Shown: positions 24,598 to 34,338 of the stretch, one piece after another
Position numbering within the stretch: position 1 is the stretch's first letter
How the letters are laid out: each line of letters opens with the position of its first letter
Assembly (NCBI GenBank): GCA_046542845.1
Contig: JBKHAN010000008.1
Location: 8,451-72,450 of the forward strand
Source of the DNA: SKKC01 sp046542845
GTDB lineage: Bacteria > Spirochaetota > Spirochaetia > DSM-27196 > SKKC01
Direction: 5' to 3'
DNA: 64,000 bases
Translations under genes and position numbers: made by a program
The notes under the pieces: generated by a model
The model's database searches: none
The model's input: only the letters and a program-made list of their open reading frames with translations
Told to the model about the DNA's origin: nothing

Positions 24598-25909
24598 CGG
24601 TGCACGGGTAACGGTATTGGGACTGGGCCTACACGGCGGTGGCGTAGAAACGGTCCGGTACCTGCATCGACACGGTGCAACAGTAACCGTTACGGACCTG
24701 CGCAGTGAAGCAGAACTGCGACCGAGTCTCGATCTGATTGGAAACATAGCTGAAAAGATTGTCCTTGGCCGGCATGACCCGGTCGACTTCACGAACAGTG
24801 ACTTTGTCGTAAAAAATCCGGCTGTACCCCGACACGCACCGATCCTCGGCCACGCGCGCGAGATTCGCAGTGATATCTCGCTGTTCTTTGAGCGATGGAG
24901 CGGTCCGTGCATCGCTGTTACCGGCAGCAAAGGCAAGAGCACCGTTTCGAGTATGATACACCACGCATTGCTGTCCTTCGATTCACGTTCGCGTCTTGGC
25001 GGGAATATTACGGTCAGCCCACTGAGTTTCGTCGACGAAATCAGTCCGGACACACCGGTGGTACTGGAACTGTCCAGTTTTCAGCTGGGAGACCTGAACC
25101 TCGTTGCCTCGTCCGGAGCACCGGTCAAGTTTGCGCCGCACGTTTCTGTTATCACGAATATTTTTAAAGACCATCAGGATTACTATCAGGGGAACATGGA
25201 AGACTACGTGCGGGACAAAGAGCGTATTTTCGAGACCATGCCCTCCGACGGAACTCTTGTGCTCGGCTCCGACGACTCGTGGGCTGACCGCTTTGAGCGC
25301 AGCGCTACCGTTCCCACGCTCCGCGCGTCGAAGCAGGTTGTACAGGGCACTCCGCTCGCCACAGGAACACCCTTGGAAATTAACCGCGGTATAGCACTGA
25401 CAGCGCTTACGGCCTTCGGGGTGGATCCGCTTCGCGCTGAGCAAGCCCTGTCGGACTTCCGCGGAATCGAGCACCGTTTCGAAACGGTCTATGACAACGG
25501 CAGCCTCATTGTCATCAATGACAGCGCTTCAACAGTACCGGAGGCGGCGCTCGCAGCGGTTCGAGCTGCCGGGAATCGAACGGTTCTGATAACGGGTGGA
25601 ACCGACAAGCGGCTCGATATCGCACCGTTCAGACTCGTCGCCGCTTCTGTGGACCACTTCGTACTTCTCGAGGGGTCTGCCACCAGGCGGATACAGGCTT
25701 TGCTCGACAGTATGTCGGTTCCCTACGCAGGTCCGTACCGAAATCTGTCGCACGCATTCAGGAGAGCGTTGGAACTCTGTCGGGAGTCGGATTCGCGCTG
25801 CATCCTGTTCAGCCCGGGATGCGCCAGTTTCGAGCTGTTTGCGAATGAGTTCGATCGCGGCCGACAATTCAAGAAGCTTGTGGAATCCTTTCAGAACGAT
25901 CTACATTGA
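24578..25909 (+). CDS. murD: UDP-N-acetylmuramoyl-L-alanine--D-glutamate ligase
   Basis: 443 residues from TTG 24578, which has AAGGAG seven bases upstream; GTG 24584 is an alternative. It adds D-glutamate to UDP-MurNAc-L-Ala in the cytoplasm. The N-terminal nucleotide-fold VTVLGLGLHGGGVETVRYL, the ATP P-loop AVTGSKGKSTVSSMI, ELSSFQLGDL, the NIFKDHQDYY metal region and DFRGIEHRFE in the glutamate-ligase domain are in the expected order. The P-loop reads GSKGKST rather than the common GTNGKTT. Length is normal. It follows the pseudokinase pair with overlapping reading frames. Confidence 0.92.
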   Translation: MNVKRFSGARVTVLGLGLHGGGVETVRYLHRHGATVTVTDLRSEAELRPSLDLIGNIAEKIVLGRHDPVDFTNSDFVVKNPAVPRHAPILGHAREIRSDISLFFERWSGPCIAVTGSKGKSTVSSMIHHALLSFDSRSRLGGNITVSPLSFVDEISPDTPVVLELSSFQLGDLNLVASSGAPVKFAPHVSVITNIFKDHQDYYQGNMEDYVRDKERIFETMPSDGTLVLGSDDSWADRFERSATVPTLRASKQVVQGTPLATGTPLEINRGIALTALTAFGVDPLRAEQALSDFRGIEHRFETVYDNGSLIVINDSASTVPEAALAAVRAAGNRTVLITGGTDKRLDIAPFRLVAASVDHFVLLEGSATRRIQALLDSMSVPYAGPYRNLSHAFRRALELCRESDSRCILFSPGCASFELFANEFDRGRQFKKLVESFQNDLH

Positions 25910-25939
25910 AGGGACCTACTTTTCAAGGACAGGAATATC

Positions 25940-27157
25940 ATGACGAAACAAACGTTCAGCCAGGAGTTTCTCCGGGCGATACCAAAAACGGATCTGCACG
26001 TACACCTTGACGGAAGCCTCCGTCTCTCCACCCTCATAGATCTCGGAAAAGCGTACGGCGTCGAGCTTCCGAGCTTTACCGAAGCCGGGCTGAAGGATCT
26101 GGTGTTCAAGGAATCGTATGCGAATCTCGACGAGTATTTGTCAGGGTTCCGCTGGACAACAGCGGTCATGCAGACAAAAGAAGCCCTCCACCAGGTCGCG
26201 TATGAACTCGCGATGGATAATGCCGACGAAGGGGTCCGTTATCTGGAAGTTCGTTTTGCACCCCAGCTTCACATGTCGAGCAGCCTTTCGTTCGATGAGG
26301 TCATGACCGCCGTGGACAGCGGTTTAAGAAATGCAGCCGGTGTTATAAACGCCAGGGATGCAGACCTTCCTCCGTTCCATTACGGAATCATTGTATGTGC
26401 CATGCGATTCTTCACAGCCGAGTTTTCGCCGTATTACGCGACGCTCGCTTCCGGGCTTCAGTTCAGCACGCTTCGCGAGATTCAGCAGCTTGCCGGGTAC
26501 GAACTCGCGCGCGCTGCGGTGCGTCTGAGGGACACCTCCGACATACAGATTGTGGGGTTCGATCTGGCCGGAAGCGAGCGAGGGAATCCCGCGGGTTCGC
26601 ACCGGAAGGCTTTCGAGCACGCCCATGAAAATTTCCTGCACAAAACGGTACACGCGGGCGAAGCCTATGGCCCGGAATCCATCTTCCAGGCAATTACCAT
26701 GCTCCATGCCGACCGCATAGGACACGGGTTGCACCTGTTCGACTCCAATATGATCGAGAACCCTGAGATCAAAGATCGCGAGCTATACGTGGAACGCCTC
26801 GCAAACTCGATTGCCGAGAATCGTACAGCGGTAGAAGTCTGCCTCACGAGTAACCTTCAGACTTCCCCTGATATCGGTCACGTCAGTGACCACTCGCTGT
26901 CACGTATGCTGGAGCACGGGCTCTCGGTAACGCTGTGTACCGACAACAGACTCGTGAGCAACACAACCGTGACTGACGAAATCCAGCTTGCAGTCGATTC
27001 CTTTGACATAAGCGAAGAGCAGCTCAGGAATATCGTGATTCATGGTTTCAAGCGAAGCTTCTACTACGGCAGCTATTCGGAGAAGCGGCGCTACGTACGA
27101 GAGATAATCGACTATTACGACACGACACGTCAGGATTTTTTACGAAAACGCCGGTAA
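25940..27157 (+). CDS. add: Adenosine deaminase
   Basis: 405 residues of the metal-dependent amidohydrolase (TIM barrel) superfamily. It deaminates adenosine to inosine. Zinc and catalytic motifs are HVHLDGS near residue 20, TVHAGEAYG, ADRIGHG and LCTDNRLVSNT near the C-terminus, all matching adenosine deaminase rather than AMP deaminase. An insertion around residues 135-190 makes it longer than the 330-residue E. coli enzyme. AGGA lies upstream of ATG 25940. Its last 28 bases overlap the 3' end of the opposing FemX-like gene. Confidence 0.88.
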   Translation: MTKQTFSQEFLRAIPKTDLHVHLDGSLRLSTLIDLGKAYGVELPSFTEAGLKDLVFKESYANLDEYLSGFRWTTAVMQTKEALHQVAYELAMDNADEGVRYLEVRFAPQLHMSSSLSFDEVMTAVDSGLRNAAGVINARDADLPPFHYGIIVCAMRFFTAEFSPYYATLASGLQFSTLREIQQLAGYELARAAVRLRDTSDIQIVGFDLAGSERGNPAGSHRKAFEHAHENFLHKTVHAGEAYGPESIFQAITMLHADRIGHGLHLFDSNMIENPEIKDRELYVERLANSIAENRTAVEVCLTSNLQTSPDIGHVSDHSLSRMLEHGLSVTLCTDNRLVSNTTVTDEIQLAVDSFDISEEQLRNIVIHGFKRSFYYGSYSEKRRYVREIIDYYDTTRQDFLRKRR

Positions 27158-28245
27158 TACCACATGCGAAGCCCCTCGGCGAGGCGGTACGCACCGCTTC
27201 TGAGTCCGCCGAGGTCGGCGTCGATCGTGCCGGGCATCATACGCTGTACCCCGCCGAATCCGGTCTTGAATCGATACAGTCCGTGCATAGGGTGCTCGGG
27301 GTCGTCCGAAGGCGGGATGCCGAAGAAGTCGTACTGGTGGCATCCTGCAGCCTTCGCACGACGAATCGCTTCCCACTGCAGAGCGTAGGCGGGCATTACA
27401 TTACGTTTCCTGTCCGCCGCCGCTCCGAAAACGTAGGTTGTCGTCTGGTGCGTGCGCGCGGTCATTATCGCCGCGATCATCTCACCCTCGTGCTCGGCAC
27501 AGAGCAGTTCACGACGCGGAAAGGACTCCGGCGCGAGCGTCATAAAACGTTCGTAGTATTCTATGGGGTGAATAGCGATACGGTCCCGGACTGCAGTCAT
27601 GCGATAAAGCCTGTAAAACTCCGCCAGATCGTGGGCCCGTTCAGACTCGGTGCTGACACGGACACGTACTCCCTTCTTCTCCGATAAACGAATGTTGTAC
27701 CGCCATTTCGATTTCATGGCAGCGAGCAGCGATTCTTCATCCTGTTCGAGATCAAGCAGCACGGTATCAGGCGGTTGTATGTCTGAAGCTTTCGACGTCA
27801 GGCGCACTCCCCGTTTCGGCCGTTCGTTCCCGTGAAGGTTAAAAAGCCTCTGACGATCGGACGACGCGAAACAATCTCTAGCGAGCGCCCAGTCGGGATC
27901 AAAGCGGATGATGGCCGTGTCGGGCGGAAGCAGTCGGGCGAGCGCCGCCGCAAGATGCGAGAGCTGAACCGACGCCTTTCGCAGTTCATCGACCGAGGAT
28001 ATTGCTGAGTCCTCAGCAAGTCCAAGGAAGCGCAAACCGGGTCCATGCGGAACGTAGGCCAGTCTGAAACCGGGAGCGAGCCGCTTGTGCAGCAGCAAAA
28101 GACCGGATCCGTCCGGAGTGCCGGTGGCCAAAGGCGTCCATCCAGCCGCTTCCTTGAACGCGCCCCACCACGGTGTCTGCATAAACGCAGGTCCGATCGG
28201 CAGCTCGCCAAGCGGTATGGTATGAAGCGCTTTGAATTCAGCCAT
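27130..28245 (-). CDS. FemABX-type aminoacyl transferase (peptidoglycan bridge-forming family)
   Basis: 371 residues with the double-GNAT fold of FemABX proteins. The start MQTPWWGAFKEAAGW, the KSKWRYNIRLSEKKGVRV segment and the C-terminal YDFFGIP element are family landmarks. These enzymes transfer amino acids from aminoacyl-tRNA to lipid II, although many Gram-negative members have other acceptors. No coiled-coil insertion (as in FemA) is present. The gene is six bases downstream of metG and likely co-transcribed with it. Its 3' end overlaps the add gene by 28 bases on the opposite strand. Confidence 0.8.
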   Translation of the reverse strand: MAEFKALHTIPLGELPIGPAFMQTPWWGAFKEAAGWTPLATGTPDGSGLLLLHKRLAPGFRLAYVPHGPGLRFLGLAEDSAISSVDELRKASVQLSHLAAALARLLPPDTAIIRFDPDWALARDCFASSDRQRLFNLHGNERPKRGVRLTSKASDIQPPDTVLLDLEQDEESLLAAMKSKWRYNIRLSEKKGVRVRVSTESERAHDLAEFYRLYRMTAVRDRIAIHPIEYYERFMTLAPESFPRRELLCAEHEGEMIAAIMTARTHQTTTYVFGAAADRKRNVMPAYALQWEAIRRAKAAGCHQYDFFGIPPSDDPEHPMHGLYRFKTGFGGVQRMMPGTIDADLGGLRSGAYRLAEGLRMWYYRRFRKKS

Positions 28246-28251
28246 ACGCCC

Positions 28252-30414
28252 CTATCCGACCGAACCGTCGATTACCCGTTGCGTTTTCAGCGGTTCGCCG
28301 TTGCAGGTCAGAGGACGACCGGCGACCTGAACAATGCCTGCCTTTGTCTCGATCGGCAAGGAGAAGAAGGTGTCGACGTCTATGACCGGTGCGTCGATCA
28401 ATGTACGCTGTGAGCCTTCGAGGTGGATTTGAGTACCGGGTTCCACTCCTTCGAGGAACAGAACTTCCACAACGCTCCGGTCTTCATTCTCGGCGGCAAG
28501 AAGCATGCCCTGACTCAGTTCGCCTCGAAGTTTGGCCGGCTTCAGATTGTCTACGACAACCACCGTTTTTCCGGCTAACTCATCGGGCTCGTAAAAACCA
28601 ACGAGCCCGCTCACAATCTGTCGTTCGACGCCGGTGCCGTCATCGATCTTTTCCACAAACAGTTTGTCGGCCCGTTCATGGCGGGAAACATCGGTGATCC
28701 GCGCGGCAATCAGCCGTACAGACGAGGCGAACTGCTCGTCCACACGTGTCGCAACCGCCCGCTCTTCCTGGCTACCGCTGAAACGTTCCCGAAGCTCCTG
28801 TATAAGGTCGTCGTCAAGTCGGGTGAAGAGCACCTCAGGTCGCTGCACCTGCTCGATTCCTTCGGTGCTTCCAAGCATGCTCCATGATAATTCGTCGAGA
28901 CCCAGGAATGCGGCAATGCGACGCGATGTTTCGGGCATAAACGGTTCAACGAGCACCGCAATATCACGAACAAGATACACAAGATCGGCAAGAAGCGCCC
29001 CTGCCGCCTCCGGATCCGTCTCGCGTGTCTTCCACGGTTCTCCAGCCTGAAAATGCCGGTTTCCAAGCGAACTCAGCGCAAAAACGGCCCGAAACGCTGA
29101 TCGCAACTGAGCCCACTCAAAATGGTCGGTTATCTGAGTCTCAAGTTTTCGAACCTCGGTCCAGAACATCTGATCTCCACCCGCGAACGACGGTAGTTTT
29201 CCTTCGTAGTACCTCGAAACGAAGGTCAACGTCCGGTTAACGAGATTCGAGAGGTTGCCGATGAGCTCTCCATTGGTCTTTTCCTGAAAGTCATCCCATG
29301 TGAAAACGGCGTCGCTCGTCTCGGGGCGATTGTAGAACATATAGAAGCGCCATACGTCGGCAGGTATCCCCGTATCGCGCGCATCATTGCCGAACACTCC
29401 GATTCCCTTGCTCTTCGAAAACTTTCCACTTTCGTAGTTCAGGTATTCTGTTGAGCTCATATGATGAAGCATGGTCCAGCGCTCGCCGGTACCGAGCAGG
29501 GAGCTCGGAAACACGACTGTATGGAATGGAATGTTATCTTTGCCGATGAACTGAAAAAGCTCGACTTCATCCGGGTTCTTCCACCAGCTCTCCCATTCCT
29601 CAGTGTGTGTCGCGGTAATGGAAATGTATCCGATCGGAGCGTCAAACCAGACATAGAATACCTTTCCGGCATAAGCGGCAAGCGGTACGGGGATACCCCA
29701 CTTCAGGTCTCTCGTAATGCTACGTTCCTTGAGGCCGTCCCGTATCCAGCTGTGTGTCATTTGCAATGCATTGTGCGCCCATTTCCCTGAAACGCTCGCT
29801 TCCTTCATCCATGCCTCGAGCTTCGGCAGTATAGCCGGAAGATCGATATAAAGATGCCGCGTGCTGCGCATGACCGGGCGCGAGTTATCCAGAGCAGATC
29901 TCGGTTCTATCAGATCCGACGGATCGAGAACTTTGCCACAATTCTCACACTGATCACCACGTGCTTCGGTGTACCCGCAATGGGGACAGGTTCCGCGCAC
30001 GTAGCGATCCGCGAGAAACATATCGCTCTCTTCGGAATAGAGCTGCTCGATTTCCTGTTCGTGTATATAGCCATTCTCGTAGAGCTTCAGAAAGATGCTC
30101 TGAACGATCTCGGTCTGCTTGTGTGTCGACGTGCGCCCGAACTTATCGAACGATATGTGAAACCATTCATATATGTCTTTGTGTATGCTATAGTACCGCG
30201 TACACAGTTCTTCAGGCGTTATTCCTTCCTCTCTGGCACGGGTTTCCGTTGCAGTTCCGTACTCGTCCGTCCCGCAAATGTACAGGGTCTCGTATCCTGC
30301 GAGGCGGCAATACCGGGCGAATACGTCTGCCGAAAGAACCTGAATAAGGTTTCCGAGATGGGGAATATTATTGACGTACGGTAGCGCAGACGTGATAAGG
30401 CGACGTTTCATCAT
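28252..30414 (-). CDS. metG: Methionyl-tRNA synthetase
   Basis: 720 residues. Class I motifs: ALPYVNNIPHLGN (HIGH-like) near the start and GKFSKSKGIG (KMSKS-like) near residue 340. The connective peptide has two Cys-x2-Cys pairs for zinc (CPHCGY and CENCGK near 145-160). The C-terminal 105 residues form an EMAP/tRBD tRNA-binding domain (VEKIDDGTGVERQIVSGL), as in dimeric bacterial MetRS. Two ATG codons in tandem (30414 and 30411) are possible starts. The promoter lies so close that the leader is predicted to be only about three bases long. Confidence 0.95.
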   Translation of the reverse strand: MMKRRLITSALPYVNNIPHLGNLIQVLSADVFARYCRLAGYETLYICGTDEYGTATETRAREEGITPEELCTRYYSIHKDIYEWFHISFDKFGRTSTHKQTEIVQSIFLKLYENGYIHEQEIEQLYSEESDMFLADRYVRGTCPHCGYTEARGDQCENCGKVLDPSDLIEPRSALDNSRPVMRSTRHLYIDLPAILPKLEAWMKEASVSGKWAHNALQMTHSWIRDGLKERSITRDLKWGIPVPLAAYAGKVFYVWFDAPIGYISITATHTEEWESWWKNPDEVELFQFIGKDNIPFHTVVFPSSLLGTGERWTMLHHMSSTEYLNYESGKFSKSKGIGVFGNDARDTGIPADVWRFYMFYNRPETSDAVFTWDDFQEKTNGELIGNLSNLVNRTLTFVSRYYEGKLPSFAGGDQMFWTEVRKLETQITDHFEWAQLRSAFRAVFALSSLGNRHFQAGEPWKTRETDPEAAGALLADLVYLVRDIAVLVEPFMPETSRRIAAFLGLDELSWSMLGSTEGIEQVQRPEVLFTRLDDDLIQELRERFSGSQEERAVATRVDEQFASSVRLIAARITDVSRHERADKLFVEKIDDGTGVERQIVSGLVGFYEPDELAGKTVVVVDNLKPAKLRGELSQGMLLAAENEDRSVVEVLFLEGVEPGTQIHLEGSQRTLIDAPVIDVDTFFSLPIETKAGIVQVAGRPLTCNGEPLKTQRVIDGSVG

Positions 30415-30424
30415 AATACGGCGT

Positions 30425-30454
30425 ACTGTACCTTTGCGGAAAAGTCGGAGTCAA
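30425..30454 (-). promoter_or_regulatory. metG promoter, near-leaderless
   Basis: On the minus strand TTGACT (30454-30449), an 18-base spacer, TACAGT (30430-30425) and 10 bases to ATG 30414. The transcript would begin about three bases before the first ATG (six before the second). No T-box-like leader is possible here. Confidence 0.6.
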
Positions 30455-30468
30455 GGCAGAGGCGTTGC

Positions 30469-30496
30469 TTGACCTCCGTCGACACACGTGAATACT
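30469..30496 (+). promoter_or_regulatory. hflK promoter
   Basis: TTGACC (30469-30474), a 16-base spacer, AATACT (30491-30496). It gives a leader of about 30 bases with a full Shine-Dalgarno sequence AAGGAGGT (30520-30527) four bases before ATG 30532. It diverges from the metG promoter. Confidence 0.5.
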
Positions 30497-30531
30497 GAAT
30501 GGTCATTCAAGCTACACTCAAGGAGGTAGTA

Positions 30532-31533
30532 ATGGACAAGGAAAGCACCCCGAAGCGAAGAACGCCCAGGGGTATTCGACCGTTCACCATCGCGGCCGTG
30601 CTCATGGTGATTGTGTTTGTCGCGGCCGGAAGCACTACTGTTTTTTCGGTCGATCAGACCGAGGAAGCGGTGATTCTTCGTTTCGGTACTTACAACAGAA
30701 CCATGGGGCCGGGCCTGCGCTGGAAACTTCCCTTCGGTATCGAAGAGAACTACAACGTCCCCACACAACAGGTGCAGACCATGAACTTCGGATTCCGCAC
30801 GGAACAGATCGGACAATCCGGCCGACGCACCGAGTATTCCGACCAGAGATTTCCGGAAGAGAGCGTCATGCTTACCGGCGATCTGAACATCGTCGACGTG
30901 GAATGGATCATACAGTACCGAATAAATGATGCACGAGAATGGCTTTTCAATGTCGAAGAGCGGGAGCAGACGATCCGCGATATATCACAGAGTGTCATAA
31001 ACCAGCTCGTCGGCGACCGGACGATCTTCGACGTTATCGGCAGCGAGCGTGCGCGAATCGAGACCGAAGGCCAGCTACAGATGAACGAGTCGTTCGACGA
31101 ATACGGTCTCGGTATCCGGATCACGCAGGTTCGTCTTCAGAACATCGTGCCGCCGGTCGGTCGCGTGCAGGACGCATTCGAAGACGTAAACCGTGCGGTA
31201 CAGGACATGAACCGGCTCATAAACGAAGGACGCGAAGAGTACAACCGCGAGATTCCCCGCGTCCGGGGCGAAGCGGAACGCCTCGTAGAAGAAGCGCGCG
31301 GATACCGGGCGCGTCGTATCAACGACGCTACGGGTGACAGAGACCGGTTCCTTGAGGTCCTGTCCGCATACAGTGAGGATCCGGTGCGTACCCGAAGGCG
31401 TCTGTACATTGAAACGATGGAGGAGGTATTCCAGAACCACGACAACCTGACGCTCATAGACCGGACGCTCGAGAACGTTCTGCCCATTCTGAATATTCCC
31501 GGCGCAGCAGGCGCCACACAGGGGGGCCAATAA
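30532..31533 (+). CDS. hflK: HflK, stomatin-like membrane protein
   Basis: 333 residues. A short charged N-terminus is followed by one membrane helix (about 20-40) and the SPFH/band 7 domain (SVDQTEEAVILRFGTYNRT, GPGLRWKLPF). The region after the SPFH domain is helical, ending in a Gly/Gln-containing tail. HflK and HflC form a cage around the FtsH protease in other bacteria and modulate its proteolysis. No ftsH is in the window. ATG 30532 is fixed by the strong Shine-Dalgarno sequence; the frame opens earlier at 30499. hflC follows with no gap (TAAATG). Confidence 0.9.
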   Translation: MDKESTPKRRTPRGIRPFTIAAVLMVIVFVAAGSTTVFSVDQTEEAVILRFGTYNRTMGPGLRWKLPFGIEENYNVPTQQVQTMNFGFRTEQIGQSGRRTEYSDQRFPEESVMLTGDLNIVDVEWIIQYRINDAREWLFNVEEREQTIRDISQSVINQLVGDRTIFDVIGSERARIETEGQLQMNESFDEYGLGIRITQVRLQNIVPPVGRVQDAFEDVNRAVQDMNRLINEGREEYNREIPRVRGEAERLVEEARGYRARRINDATGDRDRFLEVLSAYSEDPVRTRRRLYIETMEEVFQNHDNLTLIDRTLENVLPILNIPGAAGATQGGQ

Positions 31534-32559
31534 ATGAAAAAATTGCTGATAAGTCTTGGGGTCCTGGTCGTGCTTACCGTGGCGTTTCTTGCCTTCGGCC
31601 CGCTGTATGTAGTCGACGAAGGCGAGCAGGTCGTCGTGACCCGTTTCGGAGAAATCGTGCGCGTCGAGACAGAAGCAGGATTGAAATTTCGAACCCCTTT
31701 CGTTGATACGGTGGTTCGATATCCTCGGCGCATACAAAGCTGGGACGGAGAGCCAAACCGCGTGCCGACGAGCGAGAATCAGTTTATTTTCGTCGATACG
31801 ACCGCTCGCTGGCGCATAGAGGATCCTGCGCTGTTCTACGCGAGTACAACGACGCTCTCGCAAGCCGTGTCCCGACTGGACGACCTTCTCGACAGCGCCG
31901 TTCGCACGGTCATTACCGACAACACCCTCGAAGAGGCGGTTCGGAGCACGAACCTGATTCTCGAGCTGACTGATGAGGCCGATGCGCTCCTTGAGGCCGA
32001 GCAGGCTATAGTCGAGTCGGAGATCGCCGAAGAGGATAGTGCGGACGAACTGGAAGAACTCAGGGATTTTATACAGACCGAAGTACCCCAGAACGAGATA
32101 TCGCTGGGACGACGCATGCTCGCGGAAGCGATGTACGAAAGCGTCGTAGAAGACATTACCGACTTCGGAATCGAGCTCATAGACGTCGTAATCCGCCAGA
32201 TCAGATATTCAGACGAACTGACTGAAAGCGTGTACGACCGCATGGTCAGCGAGCGTAATCAGTTCGCACAGTTTTACCGGAGTTTCGGGGAAGGCCGGAA
32301 ACAGCGGATTCTCGGCCAGATCGAACAGGAGCGAGACACCATTTTGAGTGAGGCGCAGGCTCGTGCCGAGGCCATCAGGGGAGACGGTGACGCTCAGGCC
32401 GCGCGCATATACACAAACGCGTATTCGCAAAGTACCGACGACTTTTACGATTTCTGGCTCACGGTTGAGAGCTACAGGAATACCCTTCCTCTGTTCCAGG
32501 CAACGCTCAGTACCGAGCTGGAGTATTTCAAGTACATTGAAGAGGCTGCACAACCCTGA
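31534..32559 (+). CDS. hflC: HflC, stomatin-like membrane protein
   Basis: 341 residues with one N-terminal membrane helix (about 4-22) and an SPFH/band 7 domain starting VVDEGEQVVVTRFGEIVR, then the HflC-specific SWDGEPNRVPT motif and the C-terminal helix ending ELEYFKYIEEA. An acidic insertion (about residues 145-185, EAEQAIVESEIAEEDSADEL) interrupts the SPFH domain, as in some HflC proteins. It partners HflK. Its TGA lies one base from the stop of the convergent DNA methylase gene. Confidence 0.9.
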   Translation: MKKLLISLGVLVVLTVAFLAFGPLYVVDEGEQVVVTRFGEIVRVETEAGLKFRTPFVDTVVRYPRRIQSWDGEPNRVPTSENQFIFVDTTARWRIEDPALFYASTTTLSQAVSRLDDLLDSAVRTVITDNTLEEAVRSTNLILELTDEADALLEAEQAIVESEIAEEDSADELEELRDFIQTEVPQNEISLGRRMLAEAMYESVVEDITDFGIELIDVVIRQIRYSDELTESVYDRMVSERNQFAQFYRSFGEGRKQRILGQIEQERDTILSEAQARAEAIRGDGDAQAARIYTNAYSQSTDDFYDFWLTVESYRNTLPLFQATLSTELEYFKYIEEAAQP

Positions 32560-32560
32560 T

Positions 32561-34324
32561 TCAATCGGTTGGCTCGTGCGATACCGCCCTGCGGGCGGTG
32601 TCGCCGAGTCTTCCCGAAACCATTGCTTCGAGTTTCGCGAGTACGCGCTCGTGCCGCATAGCGCGATCGGCTTTGCCTACGAATGCACGCAGGAATCTTT
32701 CGTAGATGTGGATATAGCGCGGGTGCGCCAGCTTCCGTAACAGCATCAGAAACCGTTTTTCAAGCTCTATCGGGCGAAACCCGGCAACTTCCGCATTCCC
32801 GTCGATAAACTGCAACACCACACTCAGTTCTTCCGCGTTGTCGACACACTGGCACGACGCTATCCGATCGCGCAAATATTCGAGCTCTTTGACGGGAAGC
32901 GACAGAAGGTCCTTCAGGTCCGGCATTTCGTCTATCGTATACCCTCCTCTGAAGCGGAAAGTCCCCTGCCCTGACTCCACGCATGCGTCCCTGGACCCGA
33001 ATACCGCGCGCACTCGTTCGGGTACGAATCGTCCCCGCGAAAACGCGCGCACCTGCATTGCGCACTGCACGAGCTTCGCGCCGCCCGCTTTATCATCGAT
33101 CTCTACAGCCGGCCCGCCTGTCCCGGGAAAGAGTCTGGCTTCGGCGTGACTTACCAGCAGAATCTCCGTAGTGTGATTCCTGCGGCCCGCACTCTGCCTC
33201 CCGCCCCGGTACTGCGTGTAGAGCTGCGTCTCCACGGCGAGTCTTCCGTGCTCGCGCATCAGTTCGCAGAGCACATCAAAGGGAATAAGACCTTCGGTAT
33301 TATAGCTCAGCGCGATTACGCTCGACTCTACACTCAAGAGCAAGCGCCGCAGAGCCGAGACCGCGGTGCGGCGCGAGCAGAAATCGGACCGGGTATCCTT
33401 CCAGTCGGGACGTATCCCGGCTTTCGAAACGAGCGTTCCCTCCGAAGACCTTGATTCGTCTACCTCGGGTTTATCCCACCGGGTAATCGTATTCAGCATG
33501 AAATAGTTGCTTCCGTACTGATGTGAGTTGTACGGAGGGTCAAGGTATACGATGTCGCAGGACAAAGCACGGGCATCGCTACCGGCAAAAAGGCTTTCGG
33601 CGTCGCAGCATCGGACCACTGCCGGCGGCCCCGGGAACAGAGTCGGCTCCTCGAGGCGCATAGGCGACATAATCCGTTTCAATGCGTCCTTGCCGTGCCC
33701 ACCGTATCCGCGATGGTAGGCCTTGAAGACACCGGATGTGTTGACATGGACCGCCGCTTCGAGGAGCAGCGGCGCAAGCAGAAGCACTTCAAGATCCGAT
33801 GCTCGAGAAGCGGGTGCCCCACCAGCGATGCGCGCGATTTCATCTCGAACCGCGTCAATAAACCGCGCGTTTTCGGCTGTGTAGAACAGGCGTTCGCGAC
33901 CGATTCGGGGAGAATCGGTACGTTCCGGGGCGTAATGATACGCTATATAACCCCGTCGGTTCGCATCGTGCCTCGCCGAGTCCCCGACGTTATTCAGATG
34001 ACGGATCGCGTTCTTCATTCCCCCCAGGTCACTGCATATGGCATCCGCTTCTTCCGGGCTGAAGGCTACGGCGGCGCGCGTGAGCACAGCGGCGTAGGGC
34101 TCTATATCAGACGCGTAAATCCGGTATCCGCGATACCGCGCAAGGCGGGACACGGCTCCGCTCCCGGCGAAGGGATCTGCAAATACCGTTGGCCGATCGT
34201 GTGCCTCATACCGGGAGAACAACGAATCGAGCGCGGGAAGCAGGCGTCGCTTGTTTCCGATATACGGTATGAGATTCGCGTCTACTGTCGAAAGCGTTTG
34301 CTTGCCGTGTAGTGTGTGTTCCAT
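32561..34324 (-). CDS. Solitary D12-class DNA adenine methyltransferase with C-terminal extension
   Basis: 587 residues. Motif X-like YIGNKRRLLPALDSLF, the AdoMet motif I FADPFAGSGAVSRLARYRGY and the catalytic motif IV DIVYLDPPYNSHQYGSNYFM identify an N6-adenine methyltransferase of the D12 (Dam-like) class. The methylase core ends near residue 390; the last 190 residues are an extra domain with basic helices (LRKLAHPRYIHIYERFLRAF). No restriction endonuclease is adjacent, so it is probably an orphan methylase with a regulatory, repair or protective role. The recognition site cannot be read from sequence. Its ATG is 14 bases from the divergent murE start. Confidence 0.8.
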   Translation of the reverse strand: MEHTLHGKQTLSTVDANLIPYIGNKRRLLPALDSLFSRYEAHDRPTVFADPFAGSGAVSRLARYRGYRIYASDIEPYAAVLTRAAVAFSPEEADAICSDLGGMKNAIRHLNNVGDSARHDANRRGYIAYHYAPERTDSPRIGRERLFYTAENARFIDAVRDEIARIAGGAPASRASDLEVLLLAPLLLEAAVHVNTSGVFKAYHRGYGGHGKDALKRIMSPMRLEEPTLFPGPPAVVRCCDAESLFAGSDARALSCDIVYLDPPYNSHQYGSNYFMLNTITRWDKPEVDESRSSEGTLVSKAGIRPDWKDTRSDFCSRRTAVSALRRLLLSVESSVIALSYNTEGLIPFDVLCELMREHGRLAVETQLYTQYRGGRQSAGRRNHTTEILLVSHAEARLFPGTGGPAVEIDDKAGGAKLVQCAMQVRAFSRGRFVPERVRAVFGSRDACVESGQGTFRFRGGYTIDEMPDLKDLLSLPVKELEYLRDRIASCQCVDNAEELSVVLQFIDGNAEVAGFRPIELEKRFLMLLRKLAHPRYIHIYERFLRAFVGKADRAMRHERVLAKLEAMVSGRLGDTARRAVSHEPTD

Positions 34325-34338
34325 TAGTATACGTTTCG
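34302..34338 (+). promoter_or_regulatory. Promoter of leaderless murE
   Basis: TTGCCG (34302-34307), a 17-base spacer, TAGTAT (34325-34330), then 8 bases to ATG 34339. The -35 and most of the spacer lie inside the first codons of the opposing methylase gene. An overlapping minus-strand TATACT (34330-34325) abuts the methylase ATG. No Shine-Dalgarno sequence. Confidence 0.6.
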